Assembly: GCA_012729455.1 (NCBI GenBank)
Contig: JAAYDC010000029.1
Span: 62,001-126,000 of the forward strand
DNA: 64,000 nt
From: Chloroflexota bacterium
Lineage (GTDB): Bacteria; Chloroflexota; Anaerolineae; UBA1429
Direction of reading: 5' to 3'
A program made the position numbers and the translations under genes. Shown one piece after another: positions 21,799-29,615 of the stretch (positions are counted from its first letter, which is position 1; each line of letters starts with the position of its first letter). The notes beneath the pieces are model-generated. The model did no database searches. It saw only the letters and a program-made list of their open reading frames with translations, and was not told where the DNA came from.

Positions 21799-23178
21799 GA
21801 GTGCCTTTCGCGGCACATCGTGCAATGCCGCCGCCTCAGCCACGGCCTCGGAAAGGGTCGGGTGAGCGTGGATCGTCTCGGCCACATCGCGGACGCTTGC
21901 TCCCAGGCGGATCGCCAGAGCACACTCGGCCACCAGCTCACTGACGCCCTCGCCATACAGCTGCGCGCCGATCAGCACGCCGGCCTCGTCGGCCAGCAGC
22001 CTGATCTGCCCCTCCGGCTCGCCCAGGCTCTGGACGCGGCCATTGGCACTCAGCGGGTAGCGCGTTACGCGGTGCGCGATGCCGCGCGCCTTGGCTTGCG
22101 CCTCGTTGAGGCCCACGCCGGCAATCTCCGGCAGGGTGTAGACGCAGGCGGGCACCACGCGGTAATCGGCCGCAGTAGGCTCACCCAGGATGTTGCGCAG
22201 GGCCACGTCGGATTCATAACCCGCCACGTGCGCCAGCATCATCCCGCCGATACAGTCGCCGGCGGCATACACCCCCGGCAGTGTGGTGCGCAGCTGCGCA
22301 TCCACCGCGATGGTGGGTCCGTTATAGGCAGCGCCCAACTCGGCCAGGCCCAGGCTGCTGCTTTCGGGCACACGCCCGATCGCCACCAGCACGGCATCGC
22401 CCTCTGCGCCAGACGTCTCGCCGCGCTCGCTATAGGTGACCCTCAAGGCGTCGCCGGCACGCTCTATGCACTCGACTTCGACGCCGATGCGGATCACCAT
22501 GCCCGACTGGCGCAGGCGCGTCTGCAGGCGTTTTGCGAGCTGCTGATCGGCCTCGCGGATGAAAAACTCGCGGTCGAGCACCGTCACCTGCGCCCCGAGG
22601 GCCTGGAAAAGGCAGGCGAACTCCATCCCCGATACACTCGCGCCGATGATCACCAGCTGGCGCGGGAGCACGGGGCGGCTGAGGATGGCGGTGGTATCCA
22701 GCACGCCCGGCAGATCGGCGCCCGGCACCCTAAAGCGGATGGGACGCGACCCGCTGGCCACCAGCACGCTGCGGCTTGCAAAACGCTGGCTGCCCTCAGA
22801 AGCCGTGACCACCAGCGTATCCGGGGCCGTCAGGCGCGCCGTGCCGGCCACGAGATGCACGCCTGCGCTCTCCAGCACCCCGCGCAGGCCGTCGCGCAAT
22901 CCCGTCACCACACTGGTCTTGCGCGCGAGCAATTTGGCATAGTCGGGCCGGAGGCCGTCAAACGCCATGCCGTAAGCGCCGGAGGCGGCATCGCGGTAGA
23001 GTTTGGCGTCGTGCAGCATGGTCTTGGTGGGGATGCAGCCGGCATTCAGGCACACCCCGCCCAGATGCTCGCGCTCCGCCAGCAACACCCGCATGCCGCG
23101 GCGCGCGGCGCGCAAGGCCGCCGTGTAGCCGCCGATGCCGCCGCCGATGATCGCCAGGTCGAAAGGTGCCTCGCTCAA
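21793..23178 (-). CDS. lpdA: Dihydrolipoamide dehydrogenase
   Basis: A 461-residue FAD/NAD disulfide oxidoreductase that oxidises protein-bound dihydrolipoamide with NAD+ (or runs in reverse). Seen: FAD site IIGGGIGGYTAA (10-21), redox disulfide GGVCLNAGCIPTK with Cys43 and Cys48, NAD site VIIGASVSGMEFA (about 174-186), second FAD site GVYAAGDC (about 311-318), and the C-terminal dyad His439/Glu444 in HAHPTLSE. The start is a TTG whose TTGA overlaps the stop codon of the osmC gene, so the two are translationally coupled. No 2-oxoacid dehydrogenase or glycine-cleavage H gene is adjacent. The pairing with OsmC suggests a peroxidase reductant role. Confidence 0.92.
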   Translation of the reverse strand: MSEAPFDLAIIGGGIGGYTAALRAARRGMRVLLAEREHLGGVCLNAGCIPTKTMLHDAKLYRDAASGAYGMAFDGLRPDYAKLLARKTSVVTGLRDGLRGVLESAGVHLVAGTARLTAPDTLVVTASEGSQRFASRSVLVASGSRPIRFRVPGADLPGVLDTTAILSRPVLPRQLVIIGASVSGMEFACLFQALGAQVTVLDREFFIREADQQLAKRLQTRLRQSGMVIRIGVEVECIERAGDALRVTYSERGETSGAEGDAVLVAIGRVPESSSLGLAELGAAYNGPTIAVDAQLRTTLPGVYAAGDCIGGMMLAHVAGYESDVALRNILGEPTAADYRVVPACVYTLPEIAGVGLNEAQAKARGIAHRVTRYPLSANGRVQSLGEPEGQIRLLADEAGVLIGAQLYGEGVSELVAECALAIRLGASVRDVAETIHAHPTLSEAVAEAAALHDVPRKALL

Positions 23179-23639
23179 GAGGCACCGTCCTCGGCATCGT
23201 CGTCGACCACCTCGATAATGCGGTAGCTGGTCTCGACCTCGGCCTTTAAGCTGTTGATCGCCGAGCAGTATTTGGTGGTGGAAAGCCAGATGGCGCGCTC
23301 GACCGACTGGGCCGAGATACCCTTGCCGTGCACCTCGTGATCGATATAGATGCGCGTATAGTAGCTGGGGTAGCCCTCGGCGCGTTCACCCGTGATCGTC
23401 ACGTAATATGCGGTGACATGCTCGCGCTTTTTCTGCAGCACCGAGATGACGTCCATGCCGGTGCAGCCGGCCACGCCCATCAGCAAGAGCTCCATCGGGC
23501 TGGTGCCGCGCGCGGGCGGGTCATCCTCGCCGTGACGGGCGTCGATCGGCACAGTGCCGCCCGAGCCCTCGGCATAGGCGGTGAACTGGCGTGATTCAAT
23601 CCAGGTGGCGCGAATCGCGCGGGTGGTGGATGCCGCCAT
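23175..23639 (-). CDS. OsmC-family thiol peroxidase
   Basis: A 154-residue OsmC/Ohr-fold protein with both redox cysteines: Cys59 in MGVAGCTGMDV and Cys125 in TTKYCSAIN. These proteins reduce organic hydroperoxides and take electrons from dihydrolipoyl groups, which fits the overlapping lpdA gene directly downstream. The ATG at 23639 follows GAGGGAGGTAACG; the open frame runs much further upstream as a shadow of the LuxR-kelch gene. The upstream neighbour, 13 bases away, is the LuxR-kelch membrane protein. Confidence 0.88.
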   Translation of the reverse strand: MAASTTRAIRATWIESRQFTAYAEGSGGTVPIDARHGEDDPPARGTSPMELLLMGVAGCTGMDVISVLQKKREHVTAYYVTITGERAEGYPSYYTRIYIDHEVHGKGISAQSVERAIWLSTTKYCSAINSLKAEVETSYRIIEVVDDDAEDGAS

Positions 23640-23652
23640 GTCGTTACCTCCC

Positions 23653-24954
23653 TCAGGGAACATAGATGCGATACATCGCCTGATAAAACCACATATCCGC
23701 AACCAGGCCGTCGTTCCAGCCGCCCAGGGCAGCCAGGTACGTGCCTGAGGAAGTATCCAGAACCGAGAGTCCCAGCGACCGCCAGGGACCGATAAAGGGC
23801 GCCTCAAAGGCGCTCCACGCCTGCGATGTCAGGTCGTAGCGCTCGGCGGATGCCACGCTGCGCTGCCATCCGCCGCCCACAGCATATAGCGAGCCGTTGA
23901 GCGCCGCCAGCCCCAGACCGGCGCGCGGCACGATGAGGCTATCCAGCGTGCGCCAGCCGCCGGAGGACGGGTTGAACACCTCGAGGTTTGCGAGCACCTG
24001 CTCGCCGTTGTATCCGCCCGCTAGATAGATCAGCCCGTTCAGCTCGGCGGCAGCCGCAAAAGCCCGCGGTGCAGTGAGCCTGCCGGCGTCGCGCCAGGCA
24101 TCGGCAGCGGCATCGTAAAAGTAGACGGTATCGAGGTAGGCTGTGCCATCCCATCCGCCCAACAGGTAATAGCCGTCCGGCACGGCGGCGACGGCATAGG
24201 CGCACAAGGGCTGCGGCAGCGGCGCAGCACTCTGCCAGCGATCGGCAGCCGGGTCATAGACCTCGTGCACATCGCTGGGCAGGTTGTCGGCCGTCATCCC
24301 GCCGGGGATATAGAGCCGGCCATCCACCACCGCCGCACCAATATTGCTGACGGGAGTGGGCTTATTCGCGAGTTTCTGCCAGCGCGCCTCGCTCGTGAGC
24401 CACACCTCGCTGCCGGCGCTCGCACCAGACTGCTCCAGCCCCCCTACCAGATAGAGGTTGCCGTTGATGACCGCCTGGGCAAAGCGCGCCCTGGGTTGGC
24501 TGAGGCTACCGGCACGCTGCCAGCGTCTGCTGCCGACCGAAAGCGAGCTGGATGGCGGGGCGGGTTCATCTACAAATGGGTTGGCGAGCGCCCCGCGCGC
24601 CGTTGGCGCAGCCGGCCAGAGCATGGCGCCGACTATGGCGAGGATCAACAATGCCACGGCCAGCAGGCTGGCATAGACGGGCACGCCGGCCAGATCGGCG
24701 GGGGTGCTGCGCGCGGGGGCGGCTGTGTCAGCAGCGGGCACGGCGCCCGTCACCAGGTTGTGGCGCAGGGCATAGTTGGTGGCCTCGGTGCGCGATTCGA
24801 CGCCCAGTTTGCCAAAGATGTTGCGCAGGTGGGTCTTGACGGTGTTGACGCTGATGTACAGGCGGTGGGCGATCTGCTGGTTGGTGGCACCCGTCACGAG
24901 CAGCTCGAGCAACTCGAGCTCGCGGTCGCTGAGGTCGGGCGGATTCTCTGCCAT
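23653..24954 (-). CDS. Membrane-anchored LuxR-type HTH protein with extracytoplasmic kelch propeller
   Basis: A 433-residue protein. Residues 5-65 are a LuxR/GerE HTH (LSDRELELLELLVTGATN, then VNTVKTHLRNIFGKL). A linker leads to one membrane segment at about 94-113. Residues about 140-433 are five to six kelch repeats with GG pairs at regular spacing (NLYLVGGLEQ, YYLLGGWDG, IYLAGGYNG, LYAVGGGWQ). This is a ToxR/CadC-like one-component layout: a cytoplasmic DNA-binding domain joined through the membrane to a sensor propeller. It heads an operon with osmC and lpdA, its likely targets. The start follows a promoter so closely that the mRNA is nearly leaderless. Confidence 0.88.
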   Translation of the reverse strand: MAENPPDLSDRELELLELLVTGATNQQIAHRLYISVNTVKTHLRNIFGKLGVESRTEATNYALRHNLVTGAVPAADTAAPARSTPADLAGVPVYASLLAVALLILAIVGAMLWPAAPTARGALANPFVDEPAPPSSSLSVGSRRWQRAGSLSQPRARFAQAVINGNLYLVGGLEQSGASAGSEVWLTSEARWQKLANKPTPVSNIGAAVVDGRLYIPGGMTADNLPSDVHEVYDPAADRWQSAAPLPQPLCAYAVAAVPDGYYLLGGWDGTAYLDTVYFYDAAADAWRDAGRLTAPRAFAAAAELNGLIYLAGGYNGEQVLANLEVFNPSSGGWRTLDSLIVPRAGLGLAALNGSLYAVGGGWQRSVASAERYDLTSQAWSAFEAPFIGPWRSLGLSVLDTSSGTYLAALGGWNDGLVADMWFYQAMYRIYVP

Positions 24955-24962
24955 AATGGCCT

Positions 24963-24991
24963 ATTTTAGCATAGCGGCTGCCCCCTACCAA
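24963..24991 (-). promoter_or_regulatory. Promoter of the LuxR-kelch/osmC/lpdA operon
   Basis: Minus strand TTGGTA (24986-24991), spacer of 17, TAAAAT (24963-24968). The -10 box ends only eight bases before the ATG, so transcription should begin within a few bases of the start codon. Confidence 0.6.
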
Positions 24992-25061
24992 CTACCCGGT
25001 GCAACTAGAATGCGTGAAATACGTAATAGATAGGTCAGAGTACACAGAAAGGCGAACCAGA

Positions 25062-25496
25062 ATGAGCGTGAAATCTCCAACTGTGCGCCAGGTCGAACAC
25101 GAGATCCGCCCGATCGACTGGAAAAACCTCGAGCTGCCCAAGGTCGATACGCGTCCCCTGCGCGAGATGGGCGAGGCTGTGCTTTACACCAGTCTGGGGC
25201 TGGGCCTTTTAGCCGCTCGCGGGGTCCGCAGGGTGCTGCTCAAGGCCTACCGTGCCGGCAAAGACACCTACTCGAGCGGATCGTCTCCAGCGCAAAGCAA
25301 AGTGCGCGACACCACCAGCGTCAATGTGCCGGTGATGCGCGTGGCGGGTTATGCTGCCATGGACGAGCATGAGGCCATCAACGCCCTGAACGACCTCGAC
25401 GCCGCCAGCCTACGCGCGGTCGAGGCCTATGAGCGTGCACATGCCGCACGTCCGGGCGTGCTGGCGGTGATTGCAGACCGGCTAAAGAACGCCTAG
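25062..25496 (+). CDS. Conserved hypothetical protein upstream of ArsA-type ATPase
   Basis: A 144-residue protein. Residues about 40-62 are a moderately hydrophobic stretch (AVLYTSLGLGLLAARGV) that may be a membrane or amphipathic helix. The C-terminal 45 residues (YAAMDEHEAINALNDLDAAS, then RAVEAYERAHAARPGVL) resemble a short helical domain found in actinobacterial and Chloroflexota proteins where YERRHKNR-type sequences recur. The ATG at 25062 follows AAAGGCGAACC. Its stop TAG shares one base with the GTG of the next gene, so they are coupled. Function unknown; a helper of the ATPase is possible. Confidence 0.7.
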   Translation: MSVKSPTVRQVEHEIRPIDWKNLELPKVDTRPLREMGEAVLYTSLGLGLLAARGVRRVLLKAYRAGKDTYSSGSSPAQSKVRDTTSVNVPVMRVAGYAAMDEHEAINALNDLDAASLRAVEAYERAHAARPGVLAVIADRLKNA

Positions 25497-26662
25497 TGCG
25501 TATTCTGCTCTATACCGGCAAGGGCGGCGTCGGCAAGACCACCCTGGCAGCCGCTACCGCCCTGTACGGCGCACGCGACGGCAAACGGGTGCTGGCCGTC
25601 AGCACCGATATCGCCCACTCGCTGGGCGACGCGCTGGCCACCCCTCTGAATAATACACCGCGTGCGGTCGGCGACGGCGGCCTCGAGGCCGCCGAGGTGG
25701 ATTCCGGCACCGAGTTGGCGCGCTACTGGGGCGCGGTGCGGGAGCAGCTGGCGAACCTGCTGATGGCGGAGGGCATCTCCGAGACGGCCGCCGGCGAGCT
25801 GGCCGTGCCGCCCGGGTTGGATCAGATCCTGGCGCTGGCGCGCATCCGCCAGTGGCACAGCGAATCGGCTTACGACGCGCTAGTGATCGACTCCGCCCCC
25901 ACCGGCGCGGCCATGCGCCTGCTGGCAGCCCCCGACCTGGCCGGCTGGTATGCCCGTCGTCTGCAGGGACTGCGCGGCGCCTGGAAGCTGCTGCTGCCCG
26001 CATTGCGCAGCAAACTGCCGGCTGCGTTCAGCCAAGAACTGATCGAGGCCAAACTGAGCGAACTGGCCGGCGAGATCTGCGCCCTGCAGGAACTGCTTAC
26101 CGACGCCGAGACCACCTCAGTGCGCCTGGTGCTCAACCCCGAGGCGCTGGCGGTGCGCGAGACCCAACGCGCCTACACCAGCTTGAGCCTCTACGGCCTG
26201 CATTGCGACGCGGTTTATGTCAACCGCTACTATCCCCCGGAAGTGACGGACGAATACCTGCGCGGCTGGATGGCCGACCAGGCGCGCTACCGCGCCGAGG
26301 TGCACGCCCTTTTTGAGCCGCTGCGCATTTATGAGGTGCCGCTGCAGCGCGGCGAAGTGGTGGGCGCCGAGCGCCTGCTGGCGCTGGCCGAGGGCTTGTA
26401 CGGCGGCGAGGATCCGCTGGCGCGCCTGGCCGACGAGCAGCCGGTGCGCTATGAGCTGCGCGACGGCCGCTACACCCTCGAGCTGGCGGTGCGCGGACTG
26501 GAGCACGAAGAGGTGCGCCTCGAGCGCCGAGGCGACGAGCTATTTGTGCGGCTGGGCAACTGGCAACGCACACTGGTGCTGCCGCAGTTCCTTGCGGGCG
26601 CCGACCCGGATTTCGCCGAGATCGACGCACGCCGCCTGCGCATCACCTTTTCGGCGCGTTAG
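25496..26662 (+). CDS. ArsA/GET3-type ATPase with Hsp20-like C-terminal domain
   Basis: A 388-residue P-loop ATPase. The deviant Walker A GKGGVGKTT is at residues 8-16, followed by the switch AVSTDIAHSLGDAL and the second nucleotide motif VIDSAPTGA near residue 130. Only one ATPase half is present. The last 75 residues (from about YELRDGRYTLELAVRG) form the alpha-crystallin-like domain found at the C-terminus of many bacterial ArsA homologues. No arsenite pump, arsR or arsD is near, so arsenite export is unlikely; a targeting-factor or chaperone role is more probable. The start GTG overlaps the upstream stop by one base. Confidence 0.85.
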   Translation: MRILLYTGKGGVGKTTLAAATALYGARDGKRVLAVSTDIAHSLGDALATPLNNTPRAVGDGGLEAAEVDSGTELARYWGAVREQLANLLMAEGISETAAGELAVPPGLDQILALARIRQWHSESAYDALVIDSAPTGAAMRLLAAPDLAGWYARRLQGLRGAWKLLLPALRSKLPAAFSQELIEAKLSELAGEICALQELLTDAETTSVRLVLNPEALAVRETQRAYTSLSLYGLHCDAVYVNRYYPPEVTDEYLRGWMADQARYRAEVHALFEPLRIYEVPLQRGEVVGAERLLALAEGLYGGEDPLARLADEQPVRYELRDGRYTLELAVRGLEHEEVRLERRGDELFVRLGNWQRTLVLPQFLAGADPDFAEIDARRLRITFSAR

Positions 26663-27543
26663 CCCTCAAACTCCCAGCGCCGTTCCCACTGAGCCTGCTC
26701 GCCGGGGGCGAGGCTCAGGCGGATAAACACCTCAGGCGAGATGATGTGATCGACGGCCCACACCGCCACCGCTGCCGGCGAGAACGAGACCTGCTCGCTG
26801 ACGGCGGCCGGCATATCGGCATGCGACAGCCTCCAGCTAAAGGGCGCGGCCGCATCGCGATTGCTCAGATCGAGGTGCACCATGGCAGCCCGCGGGTTAT
26901 AGGCGCTGAACGAATAGGTTGCTCCCTCCACGCTAAAGGTGCCGTTCTTTTCCGGGCTGAGCGGCGCCATCTGCGCCGGCACCCCGCGGAATTCCAGGCG
27001 ATAGCCCGGCCCGAGCGGCAGCTGATCGAGCGTCACAAAGTTGTGGTTGTATTCATCCAGCATGATGGCCTTATCGCCGACGTTCTCGAGGGTGGTGCGC
27101 ACGCTCAGGGCGGTGCCCTCTACCGCGACGCGCCGCTCGCTCCGGAGCGCATACCCGCCGGCGGATTGCGGCTCACTCTTCATCAGCAGCATGTTAGTCC
27201 CCTGGCTAAGGCGCACCCTGACGCGCTCGGGGGAGTAGGGTTTGTAAAAGAGGTAATCGTCCTCGCTGGTTTTGGTGATGATCCCCACGCCGGGCTTTAA
27301 GAAGGGCTCGCCAATGGCCGCCTCGCGCGCCAGCTGGTCGGCCTTGAACTCGGCGCACAGCCCTACCCCGCCGCTGCACGGGTGCGAGAGGTTGGTCGGC
27401 TCAGAGGTGCAAAAGCGATGACGCCCATCCAGCACCACCTGGATGATAAAGCCGGCACTGTCAAAGCGGTTGGTGGTGTTAGGCGGCTCGCCGGGCAGGG
27501 CGATGACGGCGCTCAGGCGCACGCTGGACAGGGTAATCGGCAT
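26659..27543 (-). CDS. Putative carbohydrate mutarotase-like beta-sandwich protein
   Basis: A 294-residue soluble protein without signal peptide. Long beta-strand-like stretches and the segment LDEYNHNFVTLDQLPLGPGY around residues 172-191 recall the galactose-mutarotase superfamily, where a strand with conserved His/Asn sits in the sugar cleft. The match is by eye and family-level only. The ATG at 27543 follows TCAGGAGCTGAGC; it lies just after the stop of the broken aldo/keto reductase gene, so it was the last gene of the gcvT operon. It overlaps the convergent ArsA-type gene by four bases. The island insertion upstream probably reduces its transcription. Confidence 0.6.
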   Translation of the reverse strand: MPITLSSVRLSAVIALPGEPPNTTNRFDSAGFIIQVVLDGRHRFCTSEPTNLSHPCSGGVGLCAEFKADQLAREAAIGEPFLKPGVGIITKTSEDDYLFYKPYSPERVRVRLSQGTNMLLMKSEPQSAGGYALRSERRVAVEGTALSVRTTLENVGDKAIMLDEYNHNFVTLDQLPLGPGYRLEFRGVPAQMAPLSPEKNGTFSVEGATYSFSAYNPRAAMVHLDLSNRDAAAPFSWRLSHADMPAAVSEQVSFSPAAVAVWAVDHIISPEVFIRLSLAPGEQAQWERRWEFEG

Positions 27544-27757
27544 GCTCAGCTCCTGAAAATGGTGCGGGCTTCGTCCATCTGATCGGGGATGGGGATGTGC
27601 TGCAGGCAGCGCTCCAGGCACTCGCTGCAGGCAATGCAGGCCTCGGCGCTCGTGCCGGCGTTCGTCAGGCGTGCATACAGCCCCTCGGCGTGGGCGCGCA
27701 TGCCATATACCTTTTCATAGTTCACCGCCTCAAAGACCTGCGGGATAGCCACCCCCT

Positions 27758-28117
27758 AAGGCGGGATCAATTATCATAATCATATCATTGCTGTAATAGC
27801 GGATATGAATCATACCGTCGCTTTCGACAAAAAGAGATGAAGGCCAGTAAAAACCGTGTTCTTCATACTCCACTGGCATAACACTAAAATCGACGAGGGT
27901 TTTCCCATTGGGGTCAACACAAAAGAGCCAGGAACCGGAATATCCCGTAAGATAGAGATTGTCCTCGTCGTCACCCCCCCCAGGATGTATCGATTCCACC
28001 AAAACCCTCATATTTACTAATCGGTATTAAATTCAGCTTGCGGGAAATAATCTCATCGGAAGATTGAAGCGGTTTCAATCCGTATACCTTTCTAATTATA
28101 TTATACGGCTTTGCCAC
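27758..28117 (-). pseudogene. Frameshifted hypothetical gene truncated at the island's left edge
   Basis: A GTG at 28117, with AGGAAGGCAA just upstream, starts a frame reading VAKPYNIIRKVYGLKPLQSS and continuing to GFGGIDTSWGG. At a run of eight G (27977-27984 region) it must shift by one base to continue DDEDNLYLTGYSGSWLFCVD and so on to MIIDPALGG at the island edge. Beyond this the frame reads into host DNA. So the gene is both frameshifted in a homopolymer and cut off. The Gly/Asp/Tyr-rich strands resemble a beta-propeller or surface protein, but I do not recognise a family. Confidence 0.5.
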
Positions 28118-28297
28118 TTGCCTTCCTATTAATTTTGCAATCGAAGAATACTAAAAACGCTATTGACTAAATGGAAATAATACCATAAACAGGAGGAAAA
28201 TGAGTGACACAAGATGGAGCTGGAAATCATTTTTTTATAAGTCCAGATTGTAACTTAAAACTCTAGAGCATTGCTAAAGTACTGTTTAATTAATTAT

Positions 28298-28326
28298 TTG
28301 CATTCACCAGTATTATCAGTTATAAT
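28298..28326 (+). promoter_or_regulatory. Promoter of the DUF1508 gene
   Basis: TTGCAT (28298-28303), spacer of 17, TATAAT (28321-28326), about 45 nt upstream of the ATG. A near-consensus sigma70/SigA promoter. Confidence 0.75.
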
Positions 28327-28371
28327 ATAAATCGTTGTCACGGGACTTTGCGATAAGGGAGGTACATTACT

Positions 28372-28749
28372 ATGGGAAAGTATCAGGTTAAAACCACAAA
28401 GGATGGCTCCAGCTTCGTATTTAATCTCAAAGCGACAAACGGCCAAGTAATCGCTACATCCGAGGTTTATAACACTCTGGAATCTTGCAAAAATGGCATT
28501 AACAGCGTCAGCGTCAATGCTCCGGTAGCCAATCTTGAAGATCAGACGGTTCCCGGTTTCAAAGTGGAAGCAAATCCGAAATTCGAGATTTATACGGACA
28601 AAGGCGGCGAATTTCGTTTCCGTTTGAAGGCGAAAAACGGACAGATTGTAGCAGTCAGTGAGGGTTACTCAGCTATGGCAGGTTGCCTCAACGGCATAGA
28701 ATCCGTACGTAAGAATGCAGTAGATCCGGAAATTGAGATGGAAGAATAA
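28372..28749 (+). CDS. Tandem DUF1508 (YegP-like) protein
   Basis: A 125-residue protein made of two DUF1508 units, about 3-48 and 67-115. Each has a F/R-rich strand, then LKATNGQVIATSEVY or LKAKNGQIVAVSEGY, then a Cys-containing helix (LESCKNGINSV; MAGCLNGIESV) and a xxVRKNA-like end. E. coli YegP has the same tandem layout; its function is not firmly known. The ATG follows AAGGGAGGTACATTACT. Promoter, ribosome site and a perfect terminator are all intact, unlike the other genes of the island. Codon use is AT-rich, pointing to a Firmicutes-like donor. Confidence 0.88.
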   Translation: MGKYQVKTTKDGSSFVFNLKATNGQVIATSEVYNTLESCKNGINSVSVNAPVANLEDQTVPGFKVEANPKFEIYTDKGGEFRFRLKAKNGQIVAVSEGYSAMAGCLNGIESVRKNAVDPEIEMEE

Positions 28750-28770
28750 TCTCTACTTCTCAAATTGACA

Positions 28771-28803
28771 AATAACCGGCTGGAAACAGCCGGTTATTTT
28801 TTT
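28771..28803 (+). terminator. Rho-independent terminator of the DUF1508 gene
   Basis: Perfect 12-bp stem AATAACCGGCTG / CAGCCGGTTATT with a GAAA tetraloop, running into a T7 tract ending at 28803. Confidence 0.92.
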
Positions 28804-29294
28804 GCGATTTTATATAATCAGATTGTTTAATCTGAATTACAATTTAATACCCAGCCTCTATCGCCATTATAAAACATTTGCTTGGCAATGACAGAAATTA
28901 TTAAAATATTTAATTTGACACTCTAGAGGCATTTGAGGTCTTGTCGTAGAAGTCGTCCAGCTTATAGCCGTATTGAATGCATGATGTAAAGCACATTTAA
29001 GATTCGCTATATGCTGTCTTTCCTCTCTTTGTTTTTTCTCTCATTCTCTTCTCATTGAAATCTACACAAGTTTCTTGAGATGAGTTTTTGATTTAAGACT
29101 TCGATTAAGTTGCCATCAAACCTTTTAGTACAATCCTTACAATATATCCGTCTTTTTTAATAGCTCTCATCGGGATTGTATGAATAATCAATCCCGATTA
29201 TTTTTGCTACCGCTTTTTTCATACTCATAAATGTTCTCCTTTGTCGTATTCATCAATTGTTGGAATTATGCTCTTTTTTCATTTCCTCTATATT
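28804..29294. other. AT-rich region with gene remnants
   Basis: About 490 bases with no intact gene. On the minus strand a ribosome site AGGAGAAC precedes ATG at 29228, which opens a 23-codon reading frame (MSMKKAVAKIIGIDYSYN...). It is followed in another frame by YCKDCTKRFDGNL, a Cys-x2-Cys fragment resembling the zinc-binding part of some mobile-element proteins. This looks like the debris of a longer gene. No RNA gene or repeat was seen. Confidence 0.45.
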
Positions 29295-29615
29295 TCAAAT
29301 ACCAAGATAGCATTGTTGCCGCATGATCCTCTCCCCGGTATTTCCGTCAAGCTCCGCTATAATCTTCACGGCAGTTTTATTGGAACAGCCGAATTTCTCT
29401 TGTATTTCCTCAAGCGTGAAGATGATATAGACTCTGCCATATTCATCAATCCAACCTTTTTTAAGAGAAAGCGTAATCCTATGAAAGAAGAGTGCATATA
29501 GAATTTTGGTATCATTGGATAGAGCCTTAAATTTCGGTTCCTCGAAGAACACATGAGGAATCCGATAAAAAAGGAATCTTTTCACTTCTCGATTATAAAA
29601 ATAGTCAAAGCCCAT
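29295..29615 (-). pseudogene. Truncated replication initiator (RepA_N domain)
   Basis: The first 85 or so residues match the RepA_N domain of Firmicutes plasmid/ICE replication initiators: FLFYRIPHVFFEEPKFKALS, then LYALFFHRITLSLKKGWID and IIFTLEEIQEKFGCSNKTAVK, a winged-helix pattern. After KIIAELDG the similarity stops and 20 unrelated residues lead to a stop, so the protein is 106 aa instead of the usual 250-350. The ATG follows a strong GAGAGGAGGTATTTT. It indicates that the island derives from a plasmid or integrative element of low-GC Gram-positive origin. Confidence 0.75.

Noticed and set aside
21820-23226. 468-codon plus-strand frame opposite lpdA
   Set aside because: Antisense of lpdA with biased composition; lpdA motifs are complete on the other strand.
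27730-28011. 93-codon frame across the island's left edge ending GGYPAGL
   Set aside because: The last residues come from host DNA in a wrong frame, and the start lies after a homopolymer shift; treated as part of a broken gene.
29241-29501. 86-codon plus-strand frame in the island
   Set aside because: Antisense to the RepA_N fragment, which has a strong ribosome site on the minus strand.
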